A stretch of 14,652 bases of DNA from Pseudomonadota bacterium (GTDB taxonomy: Bacteria > Pseudomonadota > Gammaproteobacteria > Burkholderiales > SCOH01). Below the pieces are notes generated by a model. It made no database searches. It worked only from the letters and a program-made list of their open reading frames with translations, and was not told the DNA's origin. The translations under genes and the position numbers were made by a program. The stretch is taken from assembly GCA_030917985.1 (NCBI GenBank), contig JAUPTR010000381.1:1-14652 (forward strand). The letters run 5' to 3'. Positions 5,383 to 13,138 of the stretch are shown here, piece by piece (position 1 is the first letter of the stretch; every line of letters starts with the position of its first letter).

Positions 5383-7623
5383 CTATTTGTTGTCAAATTC
5401 GTGGACACCATCCCAATCGGCAGGGGGTGGGTGCTGGCGATAATGCGAAACCCGCTGCCGATACAGTTGGTATAGCTGATCTTCGGGATACTGCGCCTGC
5501 AATTCATCGAGCAGCACTTGGGCCTGCGCCCAGGATTGCTGCCGGTATGCCTGCAGCGCCCGATCGAATTGCGCCACTGCCGCCTGCTGCGCCGGTGGCA
5601 CGGCCAGTGCCAGTGCCAGGGGCTGGTAAATGGCAATCGCCTGCCGCTTGCCCTTGACACGAACCCTGTCCAGTTCGCGGAACAGCACATCCGGCACGGC
5701 CTGGCGGGTGGACTCTCCCACCACAATGCCCACGCCGTAATACTTGGTAATACCTTCAAGCCGCGAGGCCAGATTCACCGCGTCGCCCATCACCGTATAG
5801 GCCTTGCGGAACGTTGAACCCATGTCACCCACGGTAACCCGGCCAGTATTGATGCCGATGCCGATCTGCAGCGGCGGAAAACCCTGCTGTTGCAGCCGTG
5901 GATTAAGCTGCGCAATAGCGCGCTGCATATCCAGTGCAGCCAGCACGGCCTGGCGCGCATGTTGCGGCTGATCAAACGGCGCGCCCCAGAATGCCATGAC
6001 ACAATCACCCATGTATTTGTCGATGGTGCCCAGATACTGCTCACGGATAACCTGCGTCAGGGCGGTCAGAAACTCATTCATCAGTCGCGTCAGCAGCTTT
6101 GGCTCCATCGACTCGGACAAGGCAGTAAAGCCGCGCACATCGGAGAACAGGATGGTCAGCTCGCGGCTCTGGCCTTCCATGGTGTATTTCTCCGGATCGG
6201 CACTCATTTTTGCAACCAGTTCGGGCGGCGCATAGCGGCCAAACAACGAAGCCATCTGGCGCTTGCGGCGGCTTTCAAAGAAGTAGCCCCAGGTCATGTT
6301 GAGGATATACAGTCCAAGCACCAGCACCACCGTGCTTGCCAGCGGCAGCACATAATGCCAGCGCTGCCACATCCAGAGATTCAGGCCCACCAGCAACAAC
6401 AGCACCATCAGCGTCGTTAACGACGAAACCAGCGGCCCGAAATTCAGCAGCACCCAGGTCAGCATCGCCCCCGCCAGCAGAAGCAGGAGCCATTCCAGCG
6501 CCAACAGATATGCAGGACGATTGAGAATGGTTTGATCCAGCATGCCGGCAATCAGATTGGCGTGGATTTCAACGCCGGGGTAAACACTTTGCAGCGGCGT
6601 CACCCGCAAATCCTTGAGGCCCGGCGCGGAGGTGCCAATCAGCACGATACGGCCCTGCAACAGCTCGGGGGCAATTTTTCCCTGCAATACATCCACCGCA
6701 GGAAAATACGGAAAGCTGAATGCCCTGCCACGATACGGCACCAGCGCGTTGCCACCGGCATCAACCGGAATCGACAACGGCCCGACCTGCAGCCGCTCAA
6801 AGCTGCGATAGGCGTCGTCTGCACTGCTTTGCGACGGATACACCACTTCAATCGGGGGAAAATCCAGAAAGGCCCGAACCACGGCCAGAGACAATGGTTC
6901 ATACAATTGCGCCTGGTGCCGCAACAACATTTGCACCCGGCGCGTCACACCATCACTGTCCGGGCTGGGAACAAAATGGCCGGCGCTGGCGGCATGCTGC
7001 ATCAGCAGTGCAAGATTGGCACCGTATCCGGTTTCTTCGCCCAGTGCCTCGCCTGCATCGCGCAGTGCGGAGGCAGGCAACACCGGGCGGGGCAACATGC
7101 CATAACGGTTATCGTTGTCGTGGCTGAAATAATAGCCCAGCACCACCGGCCGCTGGTGCAGGCTTCGTGCAAAACGTGCATCAAAATCGAGGCGCTCTGC
7201 CAGGCCCGGCAACACCAGTTGCAATTGCGTGTCGCCGGCCAGCTCCTTTTGCGCCAGCTGTTGCAAGACGGGCAGGCCAGAACTGGTATCAGGCTCGGCA
7301 AACACGATGTCGAAACCGAGCACCGCGACCTGATAATCCTGAAACAGACGATCAACCAGTTGCGCCAGTTTGTCGCGGCTCCAGGGCCAGCGACCCAGCT
7401 CGGCCAGGCTGCGTTCGTCGATGTCGACAATGGCAATCCGGTCATCCTGGCCAGGCGCCATGCTCAGGGCCATACGCATGTCGTAGAGTTTTGCTTCGAG
7501 GCTGGTCAGCAGCGGAATCTCAAAACGTCCGCCCAATGCGTGCAGCAGCAATACCAGCAGCAGGGCAACACTCAGCGCCAACTGCCAGTGAAATCTCAGT
7601 TTTCCTGCCCCAGCAAGCGACAT
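5383..7623 (-). CDS. CHASE2-domain class III adenylate cyclase
   Basis: A 746-aa inner-membrane receptor cyclase that makes cAMP from ATP. An N-terminal membrane helix (about 12-31) leads to a periplasmic CHASE2 domain (about 35-365) with hallmarks VDIDERSL, RWPWSRD, GFDIVFAEPD and IVLIGTSAPG. Three membrane helices lie at about 366-448, and the catalytic domain runs from about 485. Metal-binding Asp495 is in FSDVRGFT and Asp540 in DKYMGD. Lys536 and Thr610 (YTVMGD) occupy the purine-specifying positions and favour ATP over GTP. Asn617 and Arg621 (NLASR) are the transition-state residues. All catalytic residues are present, so the enzyme should be active as a homodimer. A short TPR-like helical tail follows and ends with a WDGVHEF segment. 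The ATG at 7621-7623 has GGGAG about 6 nt upstream and lies 11 bp after the FHA gene. The ligand of CHASE2 is unknown. Confidence 0.94.
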   Translation of the reverse strand: MSLAGAGKLRFHWQLALSVALLLVLLLHALGGRFEIPLLTSLEAKLYDMRMALSMAPGQDDRIAIVDIDERSLAELGRWPWSRDKLAQLVDRLFQDYQVAVLGFDIVFAEPDTSSGLPVLQQLAQKELAGDTQLQLVLPGLAERLDFDARFARSLHQRPVVLGYYFSHDNDNRYGMLPRPVLPASALRDAGEALGEETGYGANLALLMQHAASAGHFVPSPDSDGVTRRVQMLLRHQAQLYEPLSLAVVRAFLDFPPIEVVYPSQSSADDAYRSFERLQVGPLSIPVDAGGNALVPYRGRAFSFPYFPAVDVLQGKIAPELLQGRIVLIGTSAPGLKDLRVTPLQSVYPGVEIHANLIAGMLDQTILNRPAYLLALEWLLLLLAGAMLTWVLLNFGPLVSSLTTLMVLLLLVGLNLWMWQRWHYVLPLASTVVLVLGLYILNMTWGYFFESRRKRQMASLFGRYAPPELVAKMSADPEKYTMEGQSRELTILFSDVRGFTALSESMEPKLLTRLMNEFLTALTQVIREQYLGTIDKYMGDCVMAFWGAPFDQPQHARQAVLAALDMQRAIAQLNPRLQQQGFPPLQIGIGINTGRVTVGDMGSTFRKAYTVMGDAVNLASRLEGITKYYGVGIVVGESTRQAVPDVLFRELDRVRVKGKRQAIAIYQPLALALAVPPAQQAAVAQFDRALQAYRQQSWAQAQVLLDELQAQYPEDQLYQLYRQRVSHYRQHPPPADWDGVHEFDNK

Positions 7624-7634
7624 TGATGCTCCCG

Positions 7635-8309
7635 TCAGGATTTAAAGCACATCTCCAGCTGAATACCCGCGACATTGATCTTGTCGCGGTGTACCAGCGG
7701 ATAGGGCTGATCACCGACCGGCTGGGCATTAACAGTGGCGCGGACGGCACCCTCGACATGCGTGAGGAAATAACCCTGCGGCCGCTTCATCACCGAAACC
7801 ACCAGTGTGCCAGGCTTGCCAAAGGTGGTGGCACTTTTGCTCAGTGGTAACTCCTTGCCGCTATTGGCGCCGGACAATACCCGCAGAAAAGCATCAGGCG
7901 GCATCGGTGCGGCAGGCTTGTGAGCCGGGCCCAGTGAAACGGTATCACCAATCGCCGTGCCGCTTGGCGGAACCGCATCGCCGGCAGGGGCTTTGGCGGA
8001 TGCGGATGAAGAAGTGACTGCCGCTTCGTTTACATATTTGAGCTTGTATTTACCAATCTCGATCAGGTCACCATCCTGCAAATGGTATTTTCTGATGGCA
8101 TGACCATTCACAGCCGTGCCATTGGTGCTGTCCAGGTCTTCCAGAAAGGAGTCCGGCCCGAGTGTGGTAACCATCGCATGCTGGCCACTTACTGCCAGGT
8201 TATCGATCTGCAGATCGTTATGCGGGCGACGGCCGATAGTGAGCCGCTCTTTATCGAGCACAATCTCCTTCAACAGCTGCCCGTCGAGACTGAGTATCAG
8301 TCGTGACAT
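7635..8309 (-). CDS. FHA-domain phosphothreonine-binding protein
   Basis: A 224-aa cytoplasmic adaptor expected to bind a phosphothreonine made by the operon's kinase. The N-terminal FHA domain (about 1-90) has the binding residues Gly26-Arg27 (TIGRRPHND), Ser41 and His44 (AVSGQHA), and STNGTAVNG (61-69). An Ala/Ser/Pro-rich linker (about 95-135) leads to a C-terminal domain (about 140-224) that reads as a second, degenerate FHA fold (FGKPGTLVV, then VNAQPVG, then DKINVAGIQLE) lacking the Arg/Ser/His binding set. The ATG at 8307-8309 is chosen because GGAG lies 6 nt upstream; the ATG 12 nt further upstream has AGG directly abutting it and would add only MEKE. The gene is 49 bp after the PP2C gene. 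FHA, PP2C and kinase together form a complete write/erase/read set; the bound partner is not known. Confidence 0.9.
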   Translation of the reverse strand: MSRLILSLDGQLLKEIVLDKERLTIGRRPHNDLQIDNLAVSGQHAMVTTLGPDSFLEDLDSTNGTAVNGHAIRKYHLQDGDLIEIGKYKLKYVNEAAVTSSSASAKAPAGDAVPPSGTAIGDTVSLGPAHKPAAPMPPDAFLRVLSGANSGKELPLSKSATTFGKPGTLVVSVMKRPQGYFLTHVEGAVRATVNAQPVGDQPYPLVHRDKINVAGIQLEMCFKS

Positions 8310-8358
8310 TTCTTTCTCCATCCTGTATTGATATTTTTATAGCCCGTCTGCCACTCAA

Positions 8359-9198
8359 TCAGCGCCGCTCCTGCCCAAACCAGGAAAACAGCCAGGGAAA
8401 CCACCCTTGCACGGCAGGAAACGGGGCTTTCACATGAATCAGTATCACCGATACATTGTCACGGCCGCCATGATCACACGCGGCGTGCACCAGTTGCTGC
8501 GCGGCAATCGCCAGATCGACGCGCAATGAATCAAGGATATCGGCGATTTCCTGGTCCTCGACCATATCGTTGAGGCCATCGGAGCACAGCAGGAAAATAT
8601 CTCCAACCTCTACGGTATATTCGGTGAAATCCGGCTCTGCCTCATCATCGATTCCCAGGGCTCGGGTAACCAGATTCTTGTAATCGGCATAACGCGCCTC
8701 CTCCGGGGTAAGCAGCCCCAGGTCTATCTGCTCCTGCAGCAAGGAGTGGTCACGCGTCAGGCAGACAAACGCTTCTCCGCGCAGACGATAACAACGCGAA
8801 TCGCCAATGTGCGCAATCAGCAGCCGATTGTCGAAAAACAGCGTACTGACAATGGTGGTGCCCATGCCGGCACAGTGTGGCTGTGTCTGCGCCGCCTCAT
8901 ACACGGCGGCATTGGCAATCTGGATCTGCTGCTCCAGCAGGCGGTAGGCATTCAGTTTGCCGCTGGCAACATCCAGTTGCTGCGGCGGCGAGTTGGGCAA
9001 CGCCTGGCGCAGGCCTTGCGCCACCAGGTTGACTGTCATCCCGCTAGCCACTTCGCCTGCGTTGTAGCCGCCAAGCCCGTCGGCAAGAATCGCAAAGCCG
9101 TAGTCGGGGTCGATGGTCACAGCATCTTCATTGTGTTCACGAATCAAGCCGGAATCGGTCAGGCAAACCATTTCCAGCGCCCTGCCAAGATTCTGCAT
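8359..9198 (-). CDS. PP2C-family Ser/Thr protein phosphatase
   Basis: A 279-aa PPM/PP2C phosphatase, metal dependent and predicted to remove phosphates added by the adjacent kinase. Motifs in order: EHNEDA with Glu24/Asp25, ADGLGGYNAGE with Asp40, GMGTT (111-115), HIGDSRCYR (130-138), LTRDHS, NLVTRALG, CSDGL with Asp207, and GGRDNVS with Asp247. The metal-ligating acidic residues are all present, so it should be active. The C-terminal tail (about 260-275) is rich in Trp, Phe and Pro and could tether the enzyme to the membrane beside the kinase; this is speculative. Its ATG overlaps the kinase stop (TGATG), and AAGGAG lies 6 nt upstream within the kinase gene, so translation is coupled. It resembles PppA/Stp1-type phosphatases, but no type VI secretion genes are nearby. 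Confidence 0.95.
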   Translation of the reverse strand: MQNLGRALEMVCLTDSGLIREHNEDAVTIDPDYGFAILADGLGGYNAGEVASGMTVNLVAQGLRQALPNSPPQQLDVASGKLNAYRLLEQQIQIANAAVYEAAQTQPHCAGMGTTIVSTLFFDNRLLIAHIGDSRCYRLRGEAFVCLTRDHSLLQEQIDLGLLTPEEARYADYKNLVTRALGIDDEAEPDFTEYTVEVGDIFLLCSDGLNDMVEDQEIADILDSLRVDLAIAAQQLVHAACDHGGRDNVSVILIHVKAPFPAVQGWFPWLFSWFGQERR

Positions 9199-11579
9199 CA
9201 GCGCTCCTTCATCGCAGCCAGGCTGCGACGCAAGGCAGCGGCGAACTCTGCACCGCTCTGGAAGCGGTCTTCGGGCTTTTTGGCCAACGCCTTGTCCAGC
9301 ACCAGCTTCAGCACAGCCGGAAGCCCTGGCTGCAACTGCTGGATATCGGGATGCGCCTGATTGGTAATACGGAACATCAGTTCAGCCATGGAGTCTCCGC
9401 TAAACGGCAATTTACCGGTGAGCAGCTGAAACAGTGTGCTCGCCAGTGAAAACAAATCGGAACGACCATCGACCTTTTTGCCGGACAATTGCTCCGGCGA
9501 CATGTATGACGGCGTACCCAGCACCATGCCGGTTCTTGTCTTGCTCGCATCGGTAATCCGCGCCACGCCGAAATCAGTCACCTTGACCATGCCGCTATCG
9601 GGCTCATACATGATATTGACGGGCTTGATATCGCGATGCACCACATTCTGCGCATGGGCATAGTCCAGCGCCTCGGCAACCTGCACCGCGATCTCGAGCG
9701 CGCGCGCCGGCGGCAGAAGCTGCCCGGCGGCCGTCCATCCGCCCAGATCGCGCCCTTTGAGAAACTCCATCGCAATATACGCCAGGCCCTGCTCCTCTGC
9801 GGCATCGTAAATCGTGACAATGTTCGGGTGATTCAAGCGCCCTGCCGTCTCTGCCTCGCGGAAGAAGCGCTTGCGTACTTCGTCCAGATCCGTGCTGTCA
9901 AATTCTTCTGCCAGCGCCATGGTCTTGACGGCCACCACCCGGCCAATGGTCGGATCGCGCCCAAGATACACTACACCCATGGCCCCCTTACCCAGCACCT
10001 TGTCCAGCTGATAACGCCCAAGCTGCTGCACACCCGCTTCCGGCGCAGATGACACGGCCTGTCCGCTGCCGGCAACCGGGGGGCGTGGCTGGCTCAGGCT
10101 GGCCTGTCGTTGCTGCAGATCCCGGTAGTCAGGCCGCTGCTGCGCCAGATGCCGGTATACCGCCGCAGCCTGATCCGGCTGTTGCTTGCGCTCATAGGCC
10201 AGGCCAAGCTTGTAGAGCGGCTCCAGCATGCTGTCATGTGGCGGGCATTGTCGCAAGACATCAAACGCGGCATCAAGCTGCCCCTGTTGCAACAAGGCCA
10301 TGGCCTGCATCTGCGGGCCAGCTACGGGCCGGGCACGCGGCGTTTCGGCGGTCAAACCACGCAGCAACAATGACAGCAGCTGCCCCAGTAACACGACGCT
10401 GGCAGCGGCCCCCAGCGGCAACCACAATCGCAGGCCCAGCAACAATAACAGCTCGGTCAGCAGCAACAATCCAAACAGCAATCCAGAGCACAACGCAGCC
10501 ATCACCGGTGTCATCCGCGGCAGCACCAGCAGCAAGTATAAACTCGCCAGCAGTGCGGCTCCCAGCCCTGCCCATTCGGCCCACTGCGGCCTGCTGATGC
10601 CATCCCGCTGCAATATGCTCGAAAGCTGATGTGCAAGGGCCAGCACTGGCGGTATGGCCACACCGAGTGGCGTCAGCAGTGGCTCCTGCCTGCCCGGCAA
10701 GATGGTGCCAATCAAAACAATCCGGTCGCGATAATCGGCGACGTCAACCCGCCCCTGGTAAACGTCGGCAAACGAGGTAATGGCAAACGCCGGCTTGCCA
10801 GCCGGATCGCGATAATAACGGCTCAACATGCGCCCCGAGGCGTCGGTGGGCAGCTGCAGCGCGCCGGGCTCAAGGCCGGTGCCCGCGGCAGCAAGGGCCA
10901 GCGGGAAGGCCGGCCGGGGCCGCGCCAGCGGCGGCAACAACACAACCGGCCGACGCACTACACCATCGGCGGTATCCCCCATGGATAACCACGGGGCACT
11001 TCCGGCTGCCGCCCTGGCGAAACCATCCAGCGGCATTTGCCAGGCGCCGGTTGCTGCCGGGGTTGCTGCAGGCAGCAGCGGCAACCAGACATTGCCGGCC
11101 TTGCTCAGGCTGGCGGTCAGTCGGGCATCGGCGTCCAGCGCGACACGGGCGCGCTGCAAAGCCATGCCGAGCTGATCAAAGGCTTGAGGCAGCGGAGAGA
11201 GGCCCGCATCAGCGAGGCTAAGGCTGGCTTCGGCATGGGCCTGCTGCAAGCGTTCGACATGGGCTTGGGTATTGTTGCGCTGTGCTGCAGCCAGCGAAGG
11301 TGTGTAGGCAATCAGTCGGGCCCCGGCGGCGGCCAATTGATCAATCAGGTGCGCATCGATATCGCGCGACCAGGGCCAAGGACCAAGGCGGGATTCGCTT
11401 TCGGCATCCACCGCAATCACGCTGACCCTGGCGGATGGCGTTTCGTCGGCCAGTAACATGCCTTGGTCGAAAATGCGGCGATCCAGCGCCGATAGCCACG
11501 GCGTCTGCCAGGCAAGCATTCCCGCGAGCAGCAGTGTTACGACACCGGAAAATTTATCACTGCGCAGAGCGTTCAGCAT
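9198..11579 (-). CDS. CHASE2 transmembrane receptor Ser/Thr protein kinase
   Basis: A 793-aa membrane receptor kinase. An N-terminal helix (about 11-30) is followed by a periplasmic CHASE2-like domain (about 35-330) with VIAVDAESESRL, PWPWSRD and DRIVLIGT. Hydrophobic segments span about 333-409, then a TPR-like stretch (about 424-485), a Pro/Ser linker, and a C-terminal Hanks-type kinase from about 521. Kinase signatures: GKGAMG (530-535), Lys552 (VAVK), HRDIKPVN with Asp650, DFG with Asp669, and SPEQ in place of APE, a common bacterial variant. All catalytic residues are intact. The order CHASE2-membrane-kinase is the reverse of the widespread PknB layout (kinase-membrane-sensor). The sensor lacks the DIVFAEP stretch seen in the neighbouring cyclase's CHASE2, reading AYTPSLAAA instead, so it is divergent. 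It is the first gene of the signalling operon. The start at 11577-11579 has no clear SD. Confidence 0.93.
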   Translation of the reverse strand: MLNALRSDKFSGVVTLLLAGMLAWQTPWLSALDRRIFDQGMLLADETPSARVSVIAVDAESESRLGPWPWSRDIDAHLIDQLAAAGARLIAYTPSLAAAQRNNTQAHVERLQQAHAEASLSLADAGLSPLPQAFDQLGMALQRARVALDADARLTASLSKAGNVWLPLLPAATPAATGAWQMPLDGFARAAAGSAPWLSMGDTADGVVRRPVVLLPPLARPRPAFPLALAAAGTGLEPGALQLPTDASGRMLSRYYRDPAGKPAFAITSFADVYQGRVDVADYRDRIVLIGTILPGRQEPLLTPLGVAIPPVLALAHQLSSILQRDGISRPQWAEWAGLGAALLASLYLLLVLPRMTPVMAALCSGLLFGLLLLTELLLLLGLRLWLPLGAAASVVLLGQLLSLLLRGLTAETPRARPVAGPQMQAMALLQQGQLDAAFDVLRQCPPHDSMLEPLYKLGLAYERKQQPDQAAAVYRHLAQQRPDYRDLQQRQASLSQPRPPVAGSGQAVSSAPEAGVQQLGRYQLDKVLGKGAMGVVYLGRDPTIGRVVAVKTMALAEEFDSTDLDEVRKRFFREAETAGRLNHPNIVTIYDAAEEQGLAYIAMEFLKGRDLGGWTAAGQLLPPARALEIAVQVAEALDYAHAQNVVHRDIKPVNIMYEPDSGMVKVTDFGVARITDASKTRTGMVLGTPSYMSPEQLSGKKVDGRSDLFSLASTLFQLLTGKLPFSGDSMAELMFRITNQAHPDIQQLQPGLPAVLKLVLDKALAKKPEDRFQSGAEFAAALRRSLAAMKER

Positions 11580-11607
11580 GTTCAGTCACGAAGTGGGCCA
11601 CCGTATA

Positions 11608-11635
11608 TGTATAGCCGGGAAAGGCGCTGCACCAA
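11608..11635 (-). promoter_or_regulatory. Candidate sigma-70 promoter of the kinase-led operon
   Basis: Minus-strand TTGGTG (11635-11630), a 16-nt spacer, then TATACA (11613-11608), inside the 138-bp gap between tolC and the kinase gene and after the tolC terminator. Transcription would start near 11601, about 22 nt before the ATG. The -35 box matches only the TTG core, so confidence is limited. A promoter is nevertheless expected here because the upstream unit is terminated. Confidence 0.45.
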
Positions 11636-11639
11636 ACCG

Positions 11640-11650
11640 GCGCGCGCGCG
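11640..11650. repeat. Alternating GC dinucleotide run
   Basis: Eleven bases of strictly alternating G and C, between the tolC terminator and the candidate -35 box of the kinase promoter. Such tracts can adopt Z-DNA under negative supercoiling and are length-unstable. No regulatory role is demonstrated. Confidence 0.5.
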
Positions 11651-11656
11651 GCAGGC

Positions 11657-11681
11657 AAAGAAAAACCCGGCATTTGCCGGG
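11657..11681 (-). terminator. Rho-independent terminator after tolC
   Basis: On the minus strand, CCCGGC-AAAT-GCCGGG (6-bp GC stem, 4-nt loop) is followed directly by TTTTTCTTT. It lies 36 bp past the tolC stop codon. It ends the RND-tolC transcript and separates it from the signalling operon. Confidence 0.92.
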
Positions 11682-11717
11682 CTCGATAGGGTTTCAGGCG
11701 TACTGATGGCGGTCAGA

Positions 11718-13082
11718 CTACGGTTTTTCAACCAGCTGTTTGTTGATTCCCTCCAGATGCGCCTCGGTCAGGTCACCCGAGGCAGCCGCAAGATTCAGCG
11801 AAGCCATCAGGTAGACATAACGCGCCTTTTGCAGGTTGAAGCGGGCTTCGTAATACTGCTGCTGCGCATTCAATACGTCGACATTGGTACGCACCCCCAC
11901 CTGCTGGCCGGTTTTGGTTGCATCCAGCTGGCTTTGGGTGGAGATCAGGGCTTGTTCCAGCGCGGCAATGGTAGCGGCGCCATTGGTCATGCCCAGATAG
12001 GCTGATTTGGTGTTCTGTTCCACCTCACGGCGCGTGGCTTCGGTCTGCATTTTCGATTTTTCGAAATTGGCTGCTGCTTCCCGATCCTTGGAACTGAGGC
12101 CTCCACCGGTATACAGCGGCACGTTGAGTTGCACGCCAATGGCGCCGATGCGTGTCTGGTCGGTGCCACCATTCTTGGCAATGCCGGCGATATCCCAGGT
12201 GTTGCCATAACTACCCACCAGATCCAGCGTCGGCTTGTGGCCATCCTTATTGCGCTGCACTTCGTATTTGGCGATCTGCTCCAGCAACAATTGCGATTGC
12301 AGGCGCACGTTATCCTTGGCAGCCTTTTGCAGCCAGGCATCAACACTGGCCGGCACAGGCAATTGCGGCTTCATTTTCTGATCCAGGCTGGACAACCAGC
12401 CCGGCTGTTTGCCGATCAGTTGCGACAGGGCGTTGGTTTTTACCAGCAGATCGTTGCGCGCCACGATTTCCAGCGCGGCAGTCTGGTCATAACGTGACTG
12501 GGCTTCATAGGTATCGGTGATGGTGGCAACCCCCACCTGGAAACGCTTCTTCGCCTGTGCCAGCTGCTCGGCAAAGGCTTCTTTCTGCGCGGCAGACAGG
12601 GTGACCTTGTCGCGCGCCTCAAGCACATCCATATAGGCTTGCGCCACGCGCAGAATCAGTTGCTGTTCGGCGCCGCGATATTCCAGCTCGGACAACGAGA
12701 CGGAAGCACCCGCCTGATCGACGGCAACGGAATACTGCGGGCGATACAGCGCCTGCGATGCCTGAACGTTGAGATTGCCGCTGCTGCCGCTGTAGTCGAA
12801 TTTCTTCACGCCCAAGGTCGGATCAGGATTACCCGGATCGTAATCTCCGTATATGCGGTTCAATTTTCCGCCCAACCCGACTTGCGGCAGAAGTTGCGAT
12901 CTGGCCTGGGTGATTTTTTCCCGGCCGGCCTCCAGGCCATAACGGGCGGCCGCAAAGGTGGCATCATTGCGCTGCGCCTCACGATAGATGCTCAGCAGAT
13001 TGTCTGCCTGCGCCAGAGTTGAAACACCCAGTGCCGCAACGGTAGCTAGCACCAGCCGGGTTTTGCGGATAGTAAGGTTCAT
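11718..13082 (-). CDS. tolC: TolC-family outer-membrane efflux channel
   Basis: A 454-aa outer-membrane factor that would form the trimeric exit duct of a tripartite efflux pump or type I secretion system. A Sec signal peptide is visible (MNLTIRKTR, a hydrophobic core, then AQA before DNLL), with cleavage expected near residue 26. The mature protein has the duplicated long-helix pattern of the family: SIYREAQRND and ARSQLLPQVGLGG in the first repeat, and GVQLNVPLYTGGG, GVRTNVDVLNAQQQYYEARF and an ARYVYLMASLNLAAASG segment in the second. Length is typical. AGGA lies 7 nt before the ATG. It begins 56 bp after the RND permease stop and is followed by an intrinsic terminator, so it is the last gene of an efflux operon. 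It is closer to the TolC type I secretion group than to OprM lipoproteins, since there is no lipobox. Confidence 0.93.
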   Translation of the reverse strand: MNLTIRKTRLVLATVAALGVSTLAQADNLLSIYREAQRNDATFAAARYGLEAGREKITQARSQLLPQVGLGGKLNRIYGDYDPGNPDPTLGVKKFDYSGSSGNLNVQASQALYRPQYSVAVDQAGASVSLSELEYRGAEQQLILRVAQAYMDVLEARDKVTLSAAQKEAFAEQLAQAKKRFQVGVATITDTYEAQSRYDQTAALEIVARNDLLVKTNALSQLIGKQPGWLSSLDQKMKPQLPVPASVDAWLQKAAKDNVRLQSQLLLEQIAKYEVQRNKDGHKPTLDLVGSYGNTWDIAGIAKNGGTDQTRIGAIGVQLNVPLYTGGGLSSKDREAAANFEKSKMQTEATRREVEQNTKSAYLGMTNGAATIAALEQALISTQSQLDATKTGQQVGVRTNVDVLNAQQQYYEARFNLQKARYVYLMASLNLAAASGDLTEAHLEGINKQLVEKP

Positions 13083-13138
13083 GGATTTTTCCTGATTACA
13101 GCCATCACAGCATTACGGCCAATTCGGTTGAAACACGC

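Noticed and set aside
6532..7626. Plus-strand open frame of 364 codons opposite the adenylate cyclase
   Set aside because: Composition is Gln/His/Arg-rich, typical of a reverse-strand shadow, and the minus strand encodes a full CHASE2 domain here.
8310..8358. Possible internal promoter between the PP2C and FHA genes (TATAAA on the minus strand)
   Set aside because: No -35 element at acceptable spacing; the AT-rich stretch is short and the genes read as one operon.
7635..11579. Kinase/PP2C/FHA set as the post-translational control arm of a type VI secretion system
   Set aside because: The trio resembles PpkA/PppA/Fha, but no tss genes are present in the window and the set is embedded with a cyclase and a pilus-type ATPase.
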